Below are positions 1-7,982 of a stretch of DNA of 64,000 bases, one piece after another. The notes beneath the pieces are model-generated. The model had not been told where the DNA came from and ran no database searches. It saw nothing but the letters and a program-made list of their open reading frames with translations. Position 1 is the stretch's first letter, and the number at the start of each line of letters is the position of its first letter. The stretch comes from Flavisolibacter nicotianae (GTDB taxonomy: Bacteria > Bacteroidota > Bacteroidia > Chitinophagales > Chitinophagaceae): positions 248,001 to 312,000 of the forward strand of contig NZ_RBCI01000005.1 in assembly GCF_003628535.1 (NCBI RefSeq), written 5' to 3'. The position numbers were made by a program, and so were the translations under genes.

Positions 1-1
1 T

Positions 2-436
2 CACGACACCATTGGCATGCTGGCCATTGACGCCACAGGCAAAATGGGTGGCGCCTGCACCACCAGCGGTGCTGCATGGAAGATGCGTGGCCGGGTGGGG
101 GATTCGCCGATCATTGGCGCCGGCCTTTATGTGGATGGCGATGCCGGTGCGGCAACATCATCCGGGCTGGGCGAGGAGGTCATTCGCACCTGCGGTTCTC
201 ATGCCGTTGTTGAACTGATGCGCAGCGGTGCCAAACCCGAAGAAGCCTGCAGAAAAGTAGTTGAACGGATCGTGAAGCGGGACGTGGAAAGAGCAAAAGG
301 TTTGCAGGTTGGCTTTTTGGCCCTTGACAAAAAAGGCCGTTTCGGCGCTTACGCAATTCACAAAGGCTTTACCTATTCAGTAAAAAACGCAGGTATCGAA
401 AAAGTATTTCAGGCCGGCAGCTATTTCAATTCATAG
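2..436 (+). CDS. N4-(beta-N-acetylglucosaminyl)-L-asparaginase (glycosylasparaginase), 3' part only
   Basis: The reading frame is open from the left edge of the window, so the gene is truncated at its 5' end and 144 residues are visible. They begin with HDTIGMLAID, the autoproteolysis site of the Ntn-hydrolase aspartylglucosaminidase family: the precursor is cut between Asp and Thr, and the new N-terminal Thr is the nucleophile. GACTTSG and the glycine-rich GDSPIIGAG/DGDAGAATSSG segments that follow are the substrate-binding part of the beta subunit. What is seen is therefore almost exactly the mature beta chain. The family removes the Asn-linked GlcNAc remaining at the end of N-glycan degradation. 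The mannosidase and fucosidase genes downstream fit that pathway. The family call is secure; whether the protein is exported cannot be judged because the N-terminus is missing. Confidence 0.93.
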   Translation, partial: HDTIGMLAIDATGKMGGACTTSGAAWKMRGRVGDSPIIGAGLYVDGDAGAATSSGLGEEVIRTCGSHAVVELMRSGAKPEEACRKVVERIVKRDVERAKGLQVGFLALDKKGRFGAYAIHKGFTYSVKNAGIEKVFQAGSYFNS

Positions 437-460
437 ATATACAAATGTCATTTGTGCGTC

Positions 461-519
461 GTGAATCGTGAATGGTAACAGCGGTGCTTTGTTGTCACAA
501 TTGATCCTACACGATTCAC
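461..519. repeat. Inverted repeat between glycosylasparaginase and cutC
   Basis: A perfect 10-bp inverted repeat, GTGAATCGTG (461-470) and CACGATTCAC (510-519), is separated by 39 bases. The neighbouring bases repeat the theme GAATGGT/ACCATTC. The 153-bp gap holds nothing else recognisable. It looks like a short intergenic mosaic repeat rather than a terminator because no T-run follows. Confidence 0.5.
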
Positions 520-589
520 CATTCACAACTAAAAACTGTCATTGGCGGAAACGCCAGGGTGAACTAAAAAAATGGCGGAAAGAAAATAA

Positions 590-1321
590 ATGAAATACAC
601 GGTAGAAATCATTGCCTTTACCATCGAAAGCTGCGTCGTCATCGAACAAAGTGGTGCGGATCGAATCGAATTGTGTGATAACCCGTCGGATGGAGGAACT
701 ACGGCTTCTTATGGCCTGATCAAAGCGGCAAGAGAGAAAGTTACCATCCCCCTGTTTCCCATCATCCGTCCGCGTGGCGGTGATTTTTTGTACAGCGACG
801 ATGAGTTCAGCATCATGAAGACGGATGTGCGGTTGTGCAAGGAACTTGGCTGCGATGGCGTGGTCGTTGGCCTGCTGCATAAAGACGGCCGCATCGACGT
901 GGAGCGGACCGCGCAACTGGTAGAACTGGCCCACCCGATGGACGTCACCTTCCACCGCGCCTTTGATCATTGCTACGATCCGTTTGAGGCGCTGGAGCAG
1001 ATCATCCAGATTGGTTGCAAACGCATTTTAACCTCGGGACAAAAGCCGCTTGCCACAGAAGGTGCGGAGCGGATTGCAGAACTGGTAAAGGCAGCCGATG
1101 GCAGGATCGTCATCATGCCGGGAAGCGGTGTACGACCTGTTAATATAGGGGAACTGGCCAAACAAACCGGTGCGATGGAGTTTCATGCATCCCTGCGCAG
1201 CAACGCACGATCAAAGATGGAGTTTCGTCATCCTGCCTTTGCCGGCACGGACCAAGGCGATTCTTACATGACAACCGAAGCCTCTGCCATTAAAAGCCTG
1301 TTGCACGCCCTGAACGGTTAA
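590..1321 (+). CDS. cutC: CutC family protein (copper homeostasis protein CutC)
   Basis: This 243-residue protein has the usual CutC length (about 240-250) and a TIM-barrel pattern. Recognisable segments are the opening beta strand followed by QSGADRIELCDNPSDGGTTAS, the PIIRPRGGDFLYSD loop, the GCDGVVVGLLHKDGRID strand, VTFHRAFDH, and the phosphate-loop-like segment IVIMPGSGVRPVN near the C-terminus. No signal peptide is visible, so it is cytoplasmic. CutC was originally linked to copper tolerance, but its biochemical role is unsettled. Here it sits between glycosylasparaginase and a GH92 mannosidase on the same strand, which suggests a role tied to glycan catabolism (an inference). No copper genes lie nearby. 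Confidence 0.92.
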   Translation: MKYTVEIIAFTIESCVVIEQSGADRIELCDNPSDGGTTASYGLIKAAREKVTIPLFPIIRPRGGDFLYSDDEFSIMKTDVRLCKELGCDGVVVGLLHKDGRIDVERTAQLVELAHPMDVTFHRAFDHCYDPFEALEQIIQIGCKRILTSGQKPLATEGAERIAELVKAADGRIVIMPGSGVRPVNIGELAKQTGAMEFHASLRSNARSKMEFRHPAFAGTDQGDSYMTTEASAIKSLLHALNG

Positions 1322-1424
1322 AGAAGGGAATGTGCAATTGTTGGTCTTTAGGCAGCAAAGCGGTGTTGAAAGAAAGCCTGCTGGTGTTTCATTGAATTTA
1401 AAAACCCGGAATAAATCAGAAAGA

Positions 1425-4373
1425 ATGTTTTCTCTATCTCGTTTGAAAGCTGCACTTTTTCTCCTGCCGGTCCTGTGCGGGATGAGCAGCGGGGCGCAAC
1501 AAAAAAATTATGCAAAGCTGGTGAATCCGTTTATCGGCACAGGCGGTCATGGACACACCTATCCCGGTGCGACGATGCCGTTTGGAATGGTGCAGCTAAG
1601 TCCCGACACCCGACTGAAAGGCTGGGATGGATGCAGTGGTTATCACTACAGCGACAGTGCCATCTACGGCTTCTCGCACACACACCTGAACGGAACGGGT
1701 ATTGAAGATTATTGCGACATTTTGTTGCAACCCACAACTGGTGCCTACCGTTGGAACAACGAGGACTACAAGTCTTCTTTTTCGCACCAGAACGAAAAAG
1801 CCTACGCCGGTTATTATGGCGTAAAGCTCGATAAATACAACATTGGTGTGGAGCTCACGGCAACCCTGCGTACAGGCTTGCACAAATATTCCTACCCGGC
1901 CGGCACGAAGGAAGGGAATGTGCTGCTTGACCTTTTGCACCGTGACATCGTGCTCGATTCCTGGCTACAGAAGGTAGACGACCACACGCTGATCGGTATG
2001 CGGCAATCACGGAGCTGGGCGCACAAACAAACCGTCTTTTTTGCCCTTCGCTTTTCAAAGCCGATCATGAAATATACCGTAGCGCTCAACGAAGAAGAAA
2101 AAGGTGCGTTGCCAAAAGCGGAAGGACGCAACATCAAAGCCTATTCATCCTTCGACGTCAGTGATGGAAAGCCGTTGCTGGTGCAGGTCGCCATCAGTGG
2201 CGTTAGTGCCGAGGGTGCGATGAAAAACCTGGAAGCCGAAGACGCAACCTTTGATTTTACCTCGACGCTTTCAAAAGCGACGGCGGCCTGGGACAAGGAA
2301 CTGGGCAAGATCGACGTGGCAGGCGGTACAGCCGACGAGCGGACCGTTTTTTATACGGCCTTGTACCATGCGTCTGTTAATCCCAATCTGTATATGGACG
2401 TTGACGGGCAGTTTCGCGGAACGGATGACAAAATTCATACGGCAAACGGCTTTAGCAACTATTCCGTTTTTTCCCTTTGGGATACACACCGGGCCTATCA
2501 TCCGTTGATGACCATCATTAACCAGAAGCGAACAACCGACTGGATCAACACGTTTTTGGCGCAGGACGAATACGGCGGTATGTTGCCGGTATGGGAGCTG
2601 AGTGGCAACGAAACGTTTTGCATGATCGGCTACCATTCGGTGCCTGTTATCGCCGATGCATATCAAAAAGGGATTCGCGGCTTCGACGCAAAAAAGGCGC
2701 TGGCTGCAATGCGCCGCTACGCGGAAGGGTCCCGCTTCGGGTTGCCCTTTTATCGAACCAACGGGTTTCTCAGCAACGACAAAGAATCGGAAAGTGTATC
2801 CAAAACGCTTGAATACGCCTACGACGACTGGTGCATCGGGCAAATGGCCAAATGGCTGGGTGACGAAGAAACTGCGGAGACTTACCTGAAAAGGGCGCAG
2901 CAATACAAAAACCTGTTCGATCCCGTTAGCGGCCATATGCGGGGAAAGCTGGGTGCCATGTGGTACAGTCCTTTCGACCCGCGGGAAATCAATCATTTCT
3001 TTACAGAAGGCAACTCCTGGCAATACAGCTTTACCGCGCAGCAGGACATTGCCGGTTTGATCAAGCTCTATGGCGGCAGGCAAACGTTTGCGGCGCGGTT
3101 AAATGAACTGTTCACGACCGTATCCAAAACCACGGGCCGCGACCAGGCCGATGTGACGGGATTGATTGGCCAGTACGCACAGGGGAATGAACCGAGTCAC
3201 CACATGGCCTACCTGTTTAATTTTGTTGGCCGGCCCTGGCAAACGCAGTATTATCTCAACAAGATCTTTAATGGCTTTTACAAAAATGCTCCCGACGGGC
3301 TGATCGGCAACGAAGACTGCGGCCAGATGAGTGCCTGGTACATTCTCAGCGCCATGGGTTTTTATTCCGTTACTCCTGGCAGCGGGCAATACATTCTAGG
3401 CACACCGGTGTTTGATAAAGTCACGATCCACCTGGAAAACGGGAAGCAGTTTGTTATCAAAGCAAATCGTAAAAAGCCCGGTGATTTCTATGTGCAGTCG
3501 GCAACACTGAACGGCAAGCCGCACAGCCAGTCCTTTCTTCAGCATACGGCCTTGATGCAGGGCGGCGAACTGCAGTTTAACCTGGGTGCAATGCCTAATA
3601 AAAAATGGGCTACAGCGGATAGCGACATCCCGGTAACAGCGATCAATGATCACCTCATTACGCCGGTGCCATACCTGACCGGAAACGATAAAAAGTTCAA
3701 AGGCAGCACCTCGGTCGAGATCAAATCCATTGAGCCCGGCACCACTATTTTTTATGCGGTAACGCCTTTGCATGGTTCGGGCACCAATGCCTTTTTTCAA
3801 CAATACAGTGCGCCGTTGCCACTGAAGCATTCAGCTACCGTGTATGCTTATGCGGTGAAAAACGGTCAGCAGAGTCAAACCATCGAACAGGATTTTTACC
3901 GGTTGCCGGAAGATAAAACCGTGCAGGTGATCAGCAAGATGAATGCAATGTACAGTGCCGGCGGACCGGAGGCTCTGATCGATAGCATTATCGGCGGTGC
4001 CAACTACCGCACCGGCGAGTGGCAAAGCTATGAGGGCAATGATTTTGAAGCGGTGGTGGATTTAAAGCAAAGCAAACCCGTACATTACGTGGGAGCGCAT
4101 TTCCTGCAGGATGTGGGAAGCTGGATCTGGATGCCGCGAAGCGTCAGCTTTGAAGCTAGCAATGACGGAAAGACGTTTCAGCCACTGGGTGATGTGCAAA
4201 ATACCGTCAGCGACAAGGATTACAAGGCTTCGGTAAAAGAATTTGGCCTGGCGGTGCAAACGGAAGCTCGCTATATCCGGGTAAAAGCCATGAACTATGG
4301 TAAGATACCCGACTGGCATCCCGGCAAGGGAGGCAATGCGCATATTTTTATCGACGAAATCATGGTAAGGTAA
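1425..4373 (+). CDS. GH92 alpha-mannosidase, secreted, with C-terminal discoidin-like domain
   Basis: I place the start at 1425, where a 25-residue signal peptide ending in SSGAQQ begins; an upstream in-frame start at 1332 would add a non-signal tail. The protein is 982 residues. The GH92 signature runs throughout: VNPFIGTGGHGHTYPGA and PFGMVQLSPDT at the N-terminus, GCSGYHYSDS, the WELSGNE segment mid-protein, and GNEDCGQMSAWYILSAMG in the C-terminal part of the catalytic domain. GH92 enzymes are calcium-dependent exo-alpha-mannosidases acting on N-glycan mannose. After the catalytic part comes a chitobiase-C/FN3-like domain (about residues 740-830), then an F5/8-type C-like carbohydrate-binding domain to the end. 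It is probably periplasmic, and is followed 65 bp later by a fucosidase. The linkage specificity cannot be read from sequence. Confidence 0.95.
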   Translation: MFSLSRLKAALFLLPVLCGMSSGAQQKNYAKLVNPFIGTGGHGHTYPGATMPFGMVQLSPDTRLKGWDGCSGYHYSDSAIYGFSHTHLNGTGIEDYCDILLQPTTGAYRWNNEDYKSSFSHQNEKAYAGYYGVKLDKYNIGVELTATLRTGLHKYSYPAGTKEGNVLLDLLHRDIVLDSWLQKVDDHTLIGMRQSRSWAHKQTVFFALRFSKPIMKYTVALNEEEKGALPKAEGRNIKAYSSFDVSDGKPLLVQVAISGVSAEGAMKNLEAEDATFDFTSTLSKATAAWDKELGKIDVAGGTADERTVFYTALYHASVNPNLYMDVDGQFRGTDDKIHTANGFSNYSVFSLWDTHRAYHPLMTIINQKRTTDWINTFLAQDEYGGMLPVWELSGNETFCMIGYHSVPVIADAYQKGIRGFDAKKALAAMRRYAEGSRFGLPFYRTNGFLSNDKESESVSKTLEYAYDDWCIGQMAKWLGDEETAETYLKRAQQYKNLFDPVSGHMRGKLGAMWYSPFDPREINHFFTEGNSWQYSFTAQQDIAGLIKLYGGRQTFAARLNELFTTVSKTTGRDQADVTGLIGQYAQGNEPSHHMAYLFNFVGRPWQTQYYLNKIFNGFYKNAPDGLIGNEDCGQMSAWYILSAMGFYSVTPGSGQYILGTPVFDKVTIHLENGKQFVIKANRKKPGDFYVQSATLNGKPHSQSFLQHTALMQGGELQFNLGAMPNKKWATADSDIPVTAINDHLITPVPYLTGNDKKFKGSTSVEIKSIEPGTTIFYAVTPLHGSGTNAFFQQYSAPLPLKHSATVYAYAVKNGQQSQTIEQDFYRLPEDKTVQVISKMNAMYSAGGPEALIDSIIGGANYRTGEWQSYEGNDFEAVVDLKQSKPVHYVGAHFLQDVGSWIWMPRSVSFEASNDGKTFQPLGDVQNTVSDKDYKASVKEFGLAVQTEARYIRVKAMNYGKIPDWHPGKGGNAHIFIDEIMVR

Positions 4374-4377
4374 GTCT

Positions 4378-4410
4378 AGACATCGGAGGCCTTGAAGACC
4401 TTCGATGTCT
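4378..4410 (+). terminator. Hairpin between the GH92 and GH29 genes
   Basis: Arms starting AGACATCG (4378-4385) and ending CGATGTCT (4403-4410) pair over 12 bp including one G-T wobble, with a 9-nt loop, 5 bp after the GH92 stop codon. No U-run follows, so it is either a Rho-type or attenuating structure, or an mRNA-stabilising hairpin within a shared transcript. Function is inferred. Confidence 0.45.
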
Positions 4411-4438
4411 CTGTCGATTCGAATAAACAGAAAAACGT

Positions 4439-5767
4439 ATGAAACGATATACTTTCTCACTCCTGGTTTTCGGAATCACGATCAGCGCTTTTTCACAGGC
4501 AAATGTCAATCCCGATTCGATCCGTGGTAAAATGCAGTGGTTCGCAGATGCCAAGCTGGGCATCTTTATCCACTGGGGTATTTATTCCGTCAATGGCATC
4601 GATGAAAGCTGGAGTTTTCACAACAAAAAAATCAGTCATGCAGATTACATGAAGCAGCTGAACGGCTTTACAGCCAGCCGGTACAACCCCGAAGAATGGG
4701 CTGCACTGATAAAGGAGAGCGGTGCCCGCTACGCGGTGATGACCACCAAGCATCACGATGGTGTGGCGCTATGGGCGACGCGGCAAAACCATTTCAGCGT
4801 TGCCAAAAACTCACCGGCCAGGCGAGATGTTCTGACGACGTTTTACAAAGCGCTCGACAAACAAGGCATTAAACGCGGTGCTTATTTTTCGCTCATCGAC
4901 TGGAGTCACTCCGATTATCCAGGCTTCCTGAAAGACAGCAACCACTACACCGTGGCAGGCGATCCGCAACGCTGGCAACGCTTCCGCAAATTTTTCCAGG
5001 CGCAGATCAACGAGGTGAACACCGCCTTTCAACCCGCCCTTTGGTGGTTTGATGGCGACTGGGAGCACAGTGCAGCAGAGTGGGAGAGTGCCAGCGTTCG
5101 CAACCAGATTTTGCAACAAAATCCGTCGGCCATCATTAATGGCCGCCTGCAGGGATATGGGGACTACGAAACACCGGAGCAGAATTTCCCGGTGAGCCGC
5201 CCCAAATACAATTGGTGGGAACTCTGTATGACCATTAACAACAACTGGGGATACCAGCCGCAGGACACGGCCTGGAAAACGCCTTTTGAGATCATCACCA
5301 TTTTTGCCGATGTGGTGAGCAATGGCGGTAATCTTTTGCTCGACATCGGGCCGAAGGCCGATGGAACGATACCACCGCAGGAAGTCCAAGTTTTAAAAGA
5401 ATTGGGCAAATGGAACAAAAAGCACGAGGAAGCGATTTTTGGATCGGTGCCGGGTCTGCCGCAAGGTCATTTTTATGGACCGACAACTCTGTCGAAAGAT
5501 TCGGGCACGCTGTATTTATTTCTTCCCGGTGCCACCACCGGTGATATCATGATCAAGGGGTTGAGCAGCAAGATCAACGACATCCAGGTGCTCGGTACGC
5601 AGCAACACCTGCAGCAAAAAATTGTCGGTAAGATTTCGTGGAGCCCCGTGCCGGGACTGGTTTTTATCAATGTGCCGCAAGCGGTTAAAGATCCCTATAT
5701 GACCGTGTTGAAACTGACCCTGGACGGACCGGTGAAACTGTATCGTGGGCAGGGCGGGTTGAATTAA
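4439..5767 (+). CDS. GH29 alpha-L-fucosidase, secreted
   Basis: This 442-residue protein begins with a signal peptide (KRYTFSLLVFGITISAFSQ). The GH29 pattern follows: WFADAKLGIFIHWGIYSV near residues 30-50, YAVMTTKHHDGVALW, and PALWWFDGDW, whose Asp205 is the expected retaining nucleophile. NGGNLLLDIGPKADG closes the barrel, and a short beta-sandwich domain follows. The enzyme hydrolyses alpha-L-fucosyl residues, a common N-glycan core or antenna decoration. It lies directly after the GH92 mannosidase on the same strand and probably acts on the same glycoprotein substrates in the periplasm. Acid/base residue and linkage preference cannot be assigned by eye. Confidence 0.95.
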   Translation: MKRYTFSLLVFGITISAFSQANVNPDSIRGKMQWFADAKLGIFIHWGIYSVNGIDESWSFHNKKISHADYMKQLNGFTASRYNPEEWAALIKESGARYAVMTTKHHDGVALWATRQNHFSVAKNSPARRDVLTTFYKALDKQGIKRGAYFSLIDWSHSDYPGFLKDSNHYTVAGDPQRWQRFRKFFQAQINEVNTAFQPALWWFDGDWEHSAAEWESASVRNQILQQNPSAIINGRLQGYGDYETPEQNFPVSRPKYNWWELCMTINNNWGYQPQDTAWKTPFEIITIFADVVSNGGNLLLDIGPKADGTIPPQEVQVLKELGKWNKKHEEAIFGSVPGLPQGHFYGPTTLSKDSGTLYLFLPGATTGDIMIKGLSSKINDIQVLGTQQHLQQKIVGKISWSPVPGLVFINVPQAVKDPYMTVLKLTLDGPVKLYRGQGGLN

Positions 5768-5771
5768 GAAT

Positions 5772-5795
5772 GAATAATGAACATTGAATAATGAA
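5772..5795. repeat. Short direct repeat GAATAATGAA x2
   Basis: GAATAATGAA occurs at 5772-5781 and 5786-5795 with a 14-bp period, in the 112-bp gap after the fucosidase gene. It resembles the GTGAAT-type element at 461-519 and may belong to a family of short intergenic repeats. Confidence 0.4.
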
Positions 5796-5879
5796 TGGAT
5801 GCTACTTTATTTGTTTTTCACTTTTCATTTTTCCCTGTTCTCTACTTTTTGAAGGCGATTTCCAGTTCAATTCAGCGAT

Positions 5880-6962
5880 ATGAAAATTTCTTTTTTACTC
5901 TTCGTTTCCTGCCTTTCGGTTTGCTGCAAGGCGCAACGGGCCGAAAACCTGGTCATCATCACAACAGACGGCTTTCGCTGGCAGGAAGTCTTCAGGGGCA
6001 TGGACACAGCCATTGCCAATAACAAGACATTCAACCAGGGCGACAGTGCCTACCTGTTTCAGAAATATGGTGGGCCGCGTGAAGCAGAACGAAGAAAAAA
6101 ATTGCTTCCCTTCCTTTGGTCTTCCGTTTTGGCAAAAGGACAATTGTGGGGCAACCGTGCATTTGGCAACAACGTAGATAATTCCAATCCGTATTGGTTC
6201 AGCTATCCCGGTTACAGTGAAATCATGACCGGCTTTGCCGACACAGCGATCAATTCCAACAGTTATCCGCCCAATCCCCACACAACACTGCTTGAGTTTT
6301 TTAACCGGCAGCCGGCGCTGAAAGGTAAGGTGACGGCCTTTGGTGCCTGGGAAGCCTTTAACCGGATTTTAAATGAGAAGCGAAGCGGTATACCGGTCGT
6401 GGCAGCTTTCGATCCTGTTGGCGGAATCAATCCCAACCCACGGCAAAAACTGCTCAATGCGATGCTGGCCGACTCGTACAAACCCTGGCATAACGACGAA
6501 TGCCTCGACGTCTTTACTCATTATGCGGCGATGGAAGAACTGAAAAGCAGGAGACCCCGGGTTCTCTACATTGCCTATGGCGAAACCGACGAATGGGCGC
6601 ACAGCGGCCGGTACCGAAACTATCTCGATGCGGCACACCAGGTAGATGCATGGATCAAACAGATTTGGGATTTTGCGCAGGGTGATCCGCAATACCGGAA
6701 TAAAACAGCACTGTTCATCACAACAGATCATGGCCGCGGTGATTTGATAAAAAATGAATGGACAAGTCATGGCAGCGACATTTCCGATGCGCACCAGATT
6801 TGGTTTGCCGTGATGGGACCTGGAATTCCGGCGAAAGGTGAAGTGAAAACACAGGACCAGTATTATCAAAAACAGTTTGCGCAAACAATGGCAAAGCTGC
6901 TGGGGCAAACGTTCACTGCGGAGCACCCGGTTGCGGCACCGGTAAGCGACGTGCTGAAATAA
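5880..6962 (+). CDS. Alkaline phosphatase superfamily metallo-enzyme, secreted
   Basis: This 360-residue protein has an N-terminal signal peptide (KISFLLFVSCLSVCCKAQ). It then reads NLVIITTDGFRWQEVFRGMD, the first metal-binding strand of the alkaline phosphatase / phosphodiesterase / sulfatase superfamily. The remaining metal ligands are suggested by YIAYGETDEWAHSGRY and by LFITTDHGRGD near the C-terminus. The mid-region WFSYPGYSEIMTGFAD resembles the active-site segment of nucleotide pyrophosphatase-like members. No sulfatase CxPSR motif is present, so a phosphatase or phosphodiesterase is more likely than a sulfatase. It sits between the fucosidase and the NagB gene. The substrate is unknown; a phosphorylated glycan or nucleotide is possible but unproven. 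Confidence 0.8.
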   Translation: MKISFLLFVSCLSVCCKAQRAENLVIITTDGFRWQEVFRGMDTAIANNKTFNQGDSAYLFQKYGGPREAERRKKLLPFLWSSVLAKGQLWGNRAFGNNVDNSNPYWFSYPGYSEIMTGFADTAINSNSYPPNPHTTLLEFFNRQPALKGKVTAFGAWEAFNRILNEKRSGIPVVAAFDPVGGINPNPRQKLLNAMLADSYKPWHNDECLDVFTHYAAMEELKSRRPRVLYIAYGETDEWAHSGRYRNYLDAAHQVDAWIKQIWDFAQGDPQYRNKTALFITTDHGRGDLIKNEWTSHGSDISDAHQIWFAVMGPGIPAKGEVKTQDQYYQKQFAQTMAKLLGQTFTAEHPVAAPVSDVLK

Positions 6963-6988
6963 GCTACCGGCTCAAAAGATATACCTGT

Positions 6989-7024
6989 AAACATCCAACG
7001 GCAACTATTAACCGTTGGATGTTT
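6989..7024 (+). terminator. Strong hairpin after the phosphatase gene
   Basis: AAACATCCAACGG (6989-7001) and CCGTTGGATGTTT (7012-7024) form a perfect 13-bp stem with a 10-nt loop, extendable by two more pairs, 26 bp after the stop codon. The following GCTTTAC is only weakly T-rich. It probably marks a transcript end or a 3' processing boundary before the NagB gene. The 286-bp gap (6963-7248) holds no other recognisable feature. Confidence 0.6.
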
Positions 7025-7248
7025 GCTTTACAATGGTTTCAGATTTACTTCTTCATCCAAAAGAGACAACGATCCTGGTGCCTTTCCCGATGAAAATTGC
7101 GAACCGGTTAATAGTTGGTTTTTGTGCGTTGATCAAACAGCTACTTAACGGTGCACTGTGTATCTTAGTAGCCAACGGGAAGAAAGCACACCAGTCACCT
7201 GTTTGTGATGTATCTTCTTCTCCGTACAGTAAAACAAAACCCCAATCA

Positions 7249-7980
7249 ATGATGAAACTTATTGTTGCAGAAACCTATGATTCCCTTTCGCGGCAGGCTG
7301 TCGATGATTTGCTGGCGATCATTGAAAAAAAAGAACAACCCCTTCTTTGCGTTGCGTCGGGCGACAGCCCGGCCGGTTTGTACCGCGAACTGGTGCACAG
7401 GGTAAAGGAAGAAGGACTGGATGTTTCGGGCTGGTTATTTCTCAGCCTCGACGAGTGGAGCGGCATGAACGGCAAGGACGAAGGAAGCTGCCGCTTTCAT
7501 CTTGACAGGGAATTGTTCGGGCCCTTGCAGGTTAGCGAAGAGCGGATTTGTTTTTTTGATGGCAGGCACAAGGATCCCGAAGCCGAGTGCAGCCGGATTG
7601 AAAATTTTATTCAGCAAAACGGCGGTATCGATCTGGCTATCGTCGGTTTGGGAATGAACGGACATATCGGTATGAATGAACCCGGCACATCTCCCTTGCT
7701 CCGTGCCCATATCGCCGAATTAGCGGAGGAGACAAAGAAGGTCGGGCAGAAATATTTCCAGGAGCCGGTTGACCTGGCCAACGGGATCACATTGGGTATT
7801 GCGGACCTGGCGGATGCCCGTAACGTTTTTCTGGTGGTTAACGGAAAGCACAAAGCCGGAATTTTGCAAAAAGCACTGGAAGAACCTGTGTCGGAAACCC
7901 TGCCTGCAAGTTGGTTGCAAAAGCATCCACGATCCACCGTCTACGCAGACAAAGAAGCCGCTGCCCTGTTAAAAAACTGA
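7249..7980 (+). CDS. Glucosamine-6-phosphate deaminase / isomerase family (NagB-like)
   Basis: The start is placed at the ATG pair 7249/7252, giving 243 residues; the longer frame upstream is not protein-like. Family motifs are CVASGDSPAGLY (phosphate-binding loop), FLSLDEWSG (catalytic Asp-Glu pair), and GLGMNGHIGMNEPGTS, where the His belongs to the ring-opening site. E. coli NagB is 266 residues, so this is a slightly short form without the C-terminal allosteric tail. The reaction expected is GlcN-6-P to Fru-6-P plus ammonia in the cytoplasm. A GalN-6-P isomerase role or another sugar-phosphate isomerase of the same fold is possible. The stop lies 2 bp before the ROK kinase start, so the two are very likely translationally coupled. 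Confidence 0.85.
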   Translation: MMKLIVAETYDSLSRQAVDDLLAIIEKKEQPLLCVASGDSPAGLYRELVHRVKEEGLDVSGWLFLSLDEWSGMNGKDEGSCRFHLDRELFGPLQVSEERICFFDGRHKDPEAECSRIENFIQQNGGIDLAIVGLGMNGHIGMNEPGTSPLLRAHIAELAEETKKVGQKYFQEPVDLANGITLGIADLADARNVFLVVNGKHKAGILQKALEEPVSETLPASWLQKHPRSTVYADKEAAALLKN

Positions 7981-7982
7981 CC

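Noticed and set aside
404-530. CRISPR-like repeats
   Set aside because: Only two arms of one inverted repeat, with no regular direct repeat-spacer pattern.
2271-3083. Long minus-strand frame within the GH92 gene
   Set aside because: It lies antisense inside a gene with a clear family match; its translation shows no domain pattern.
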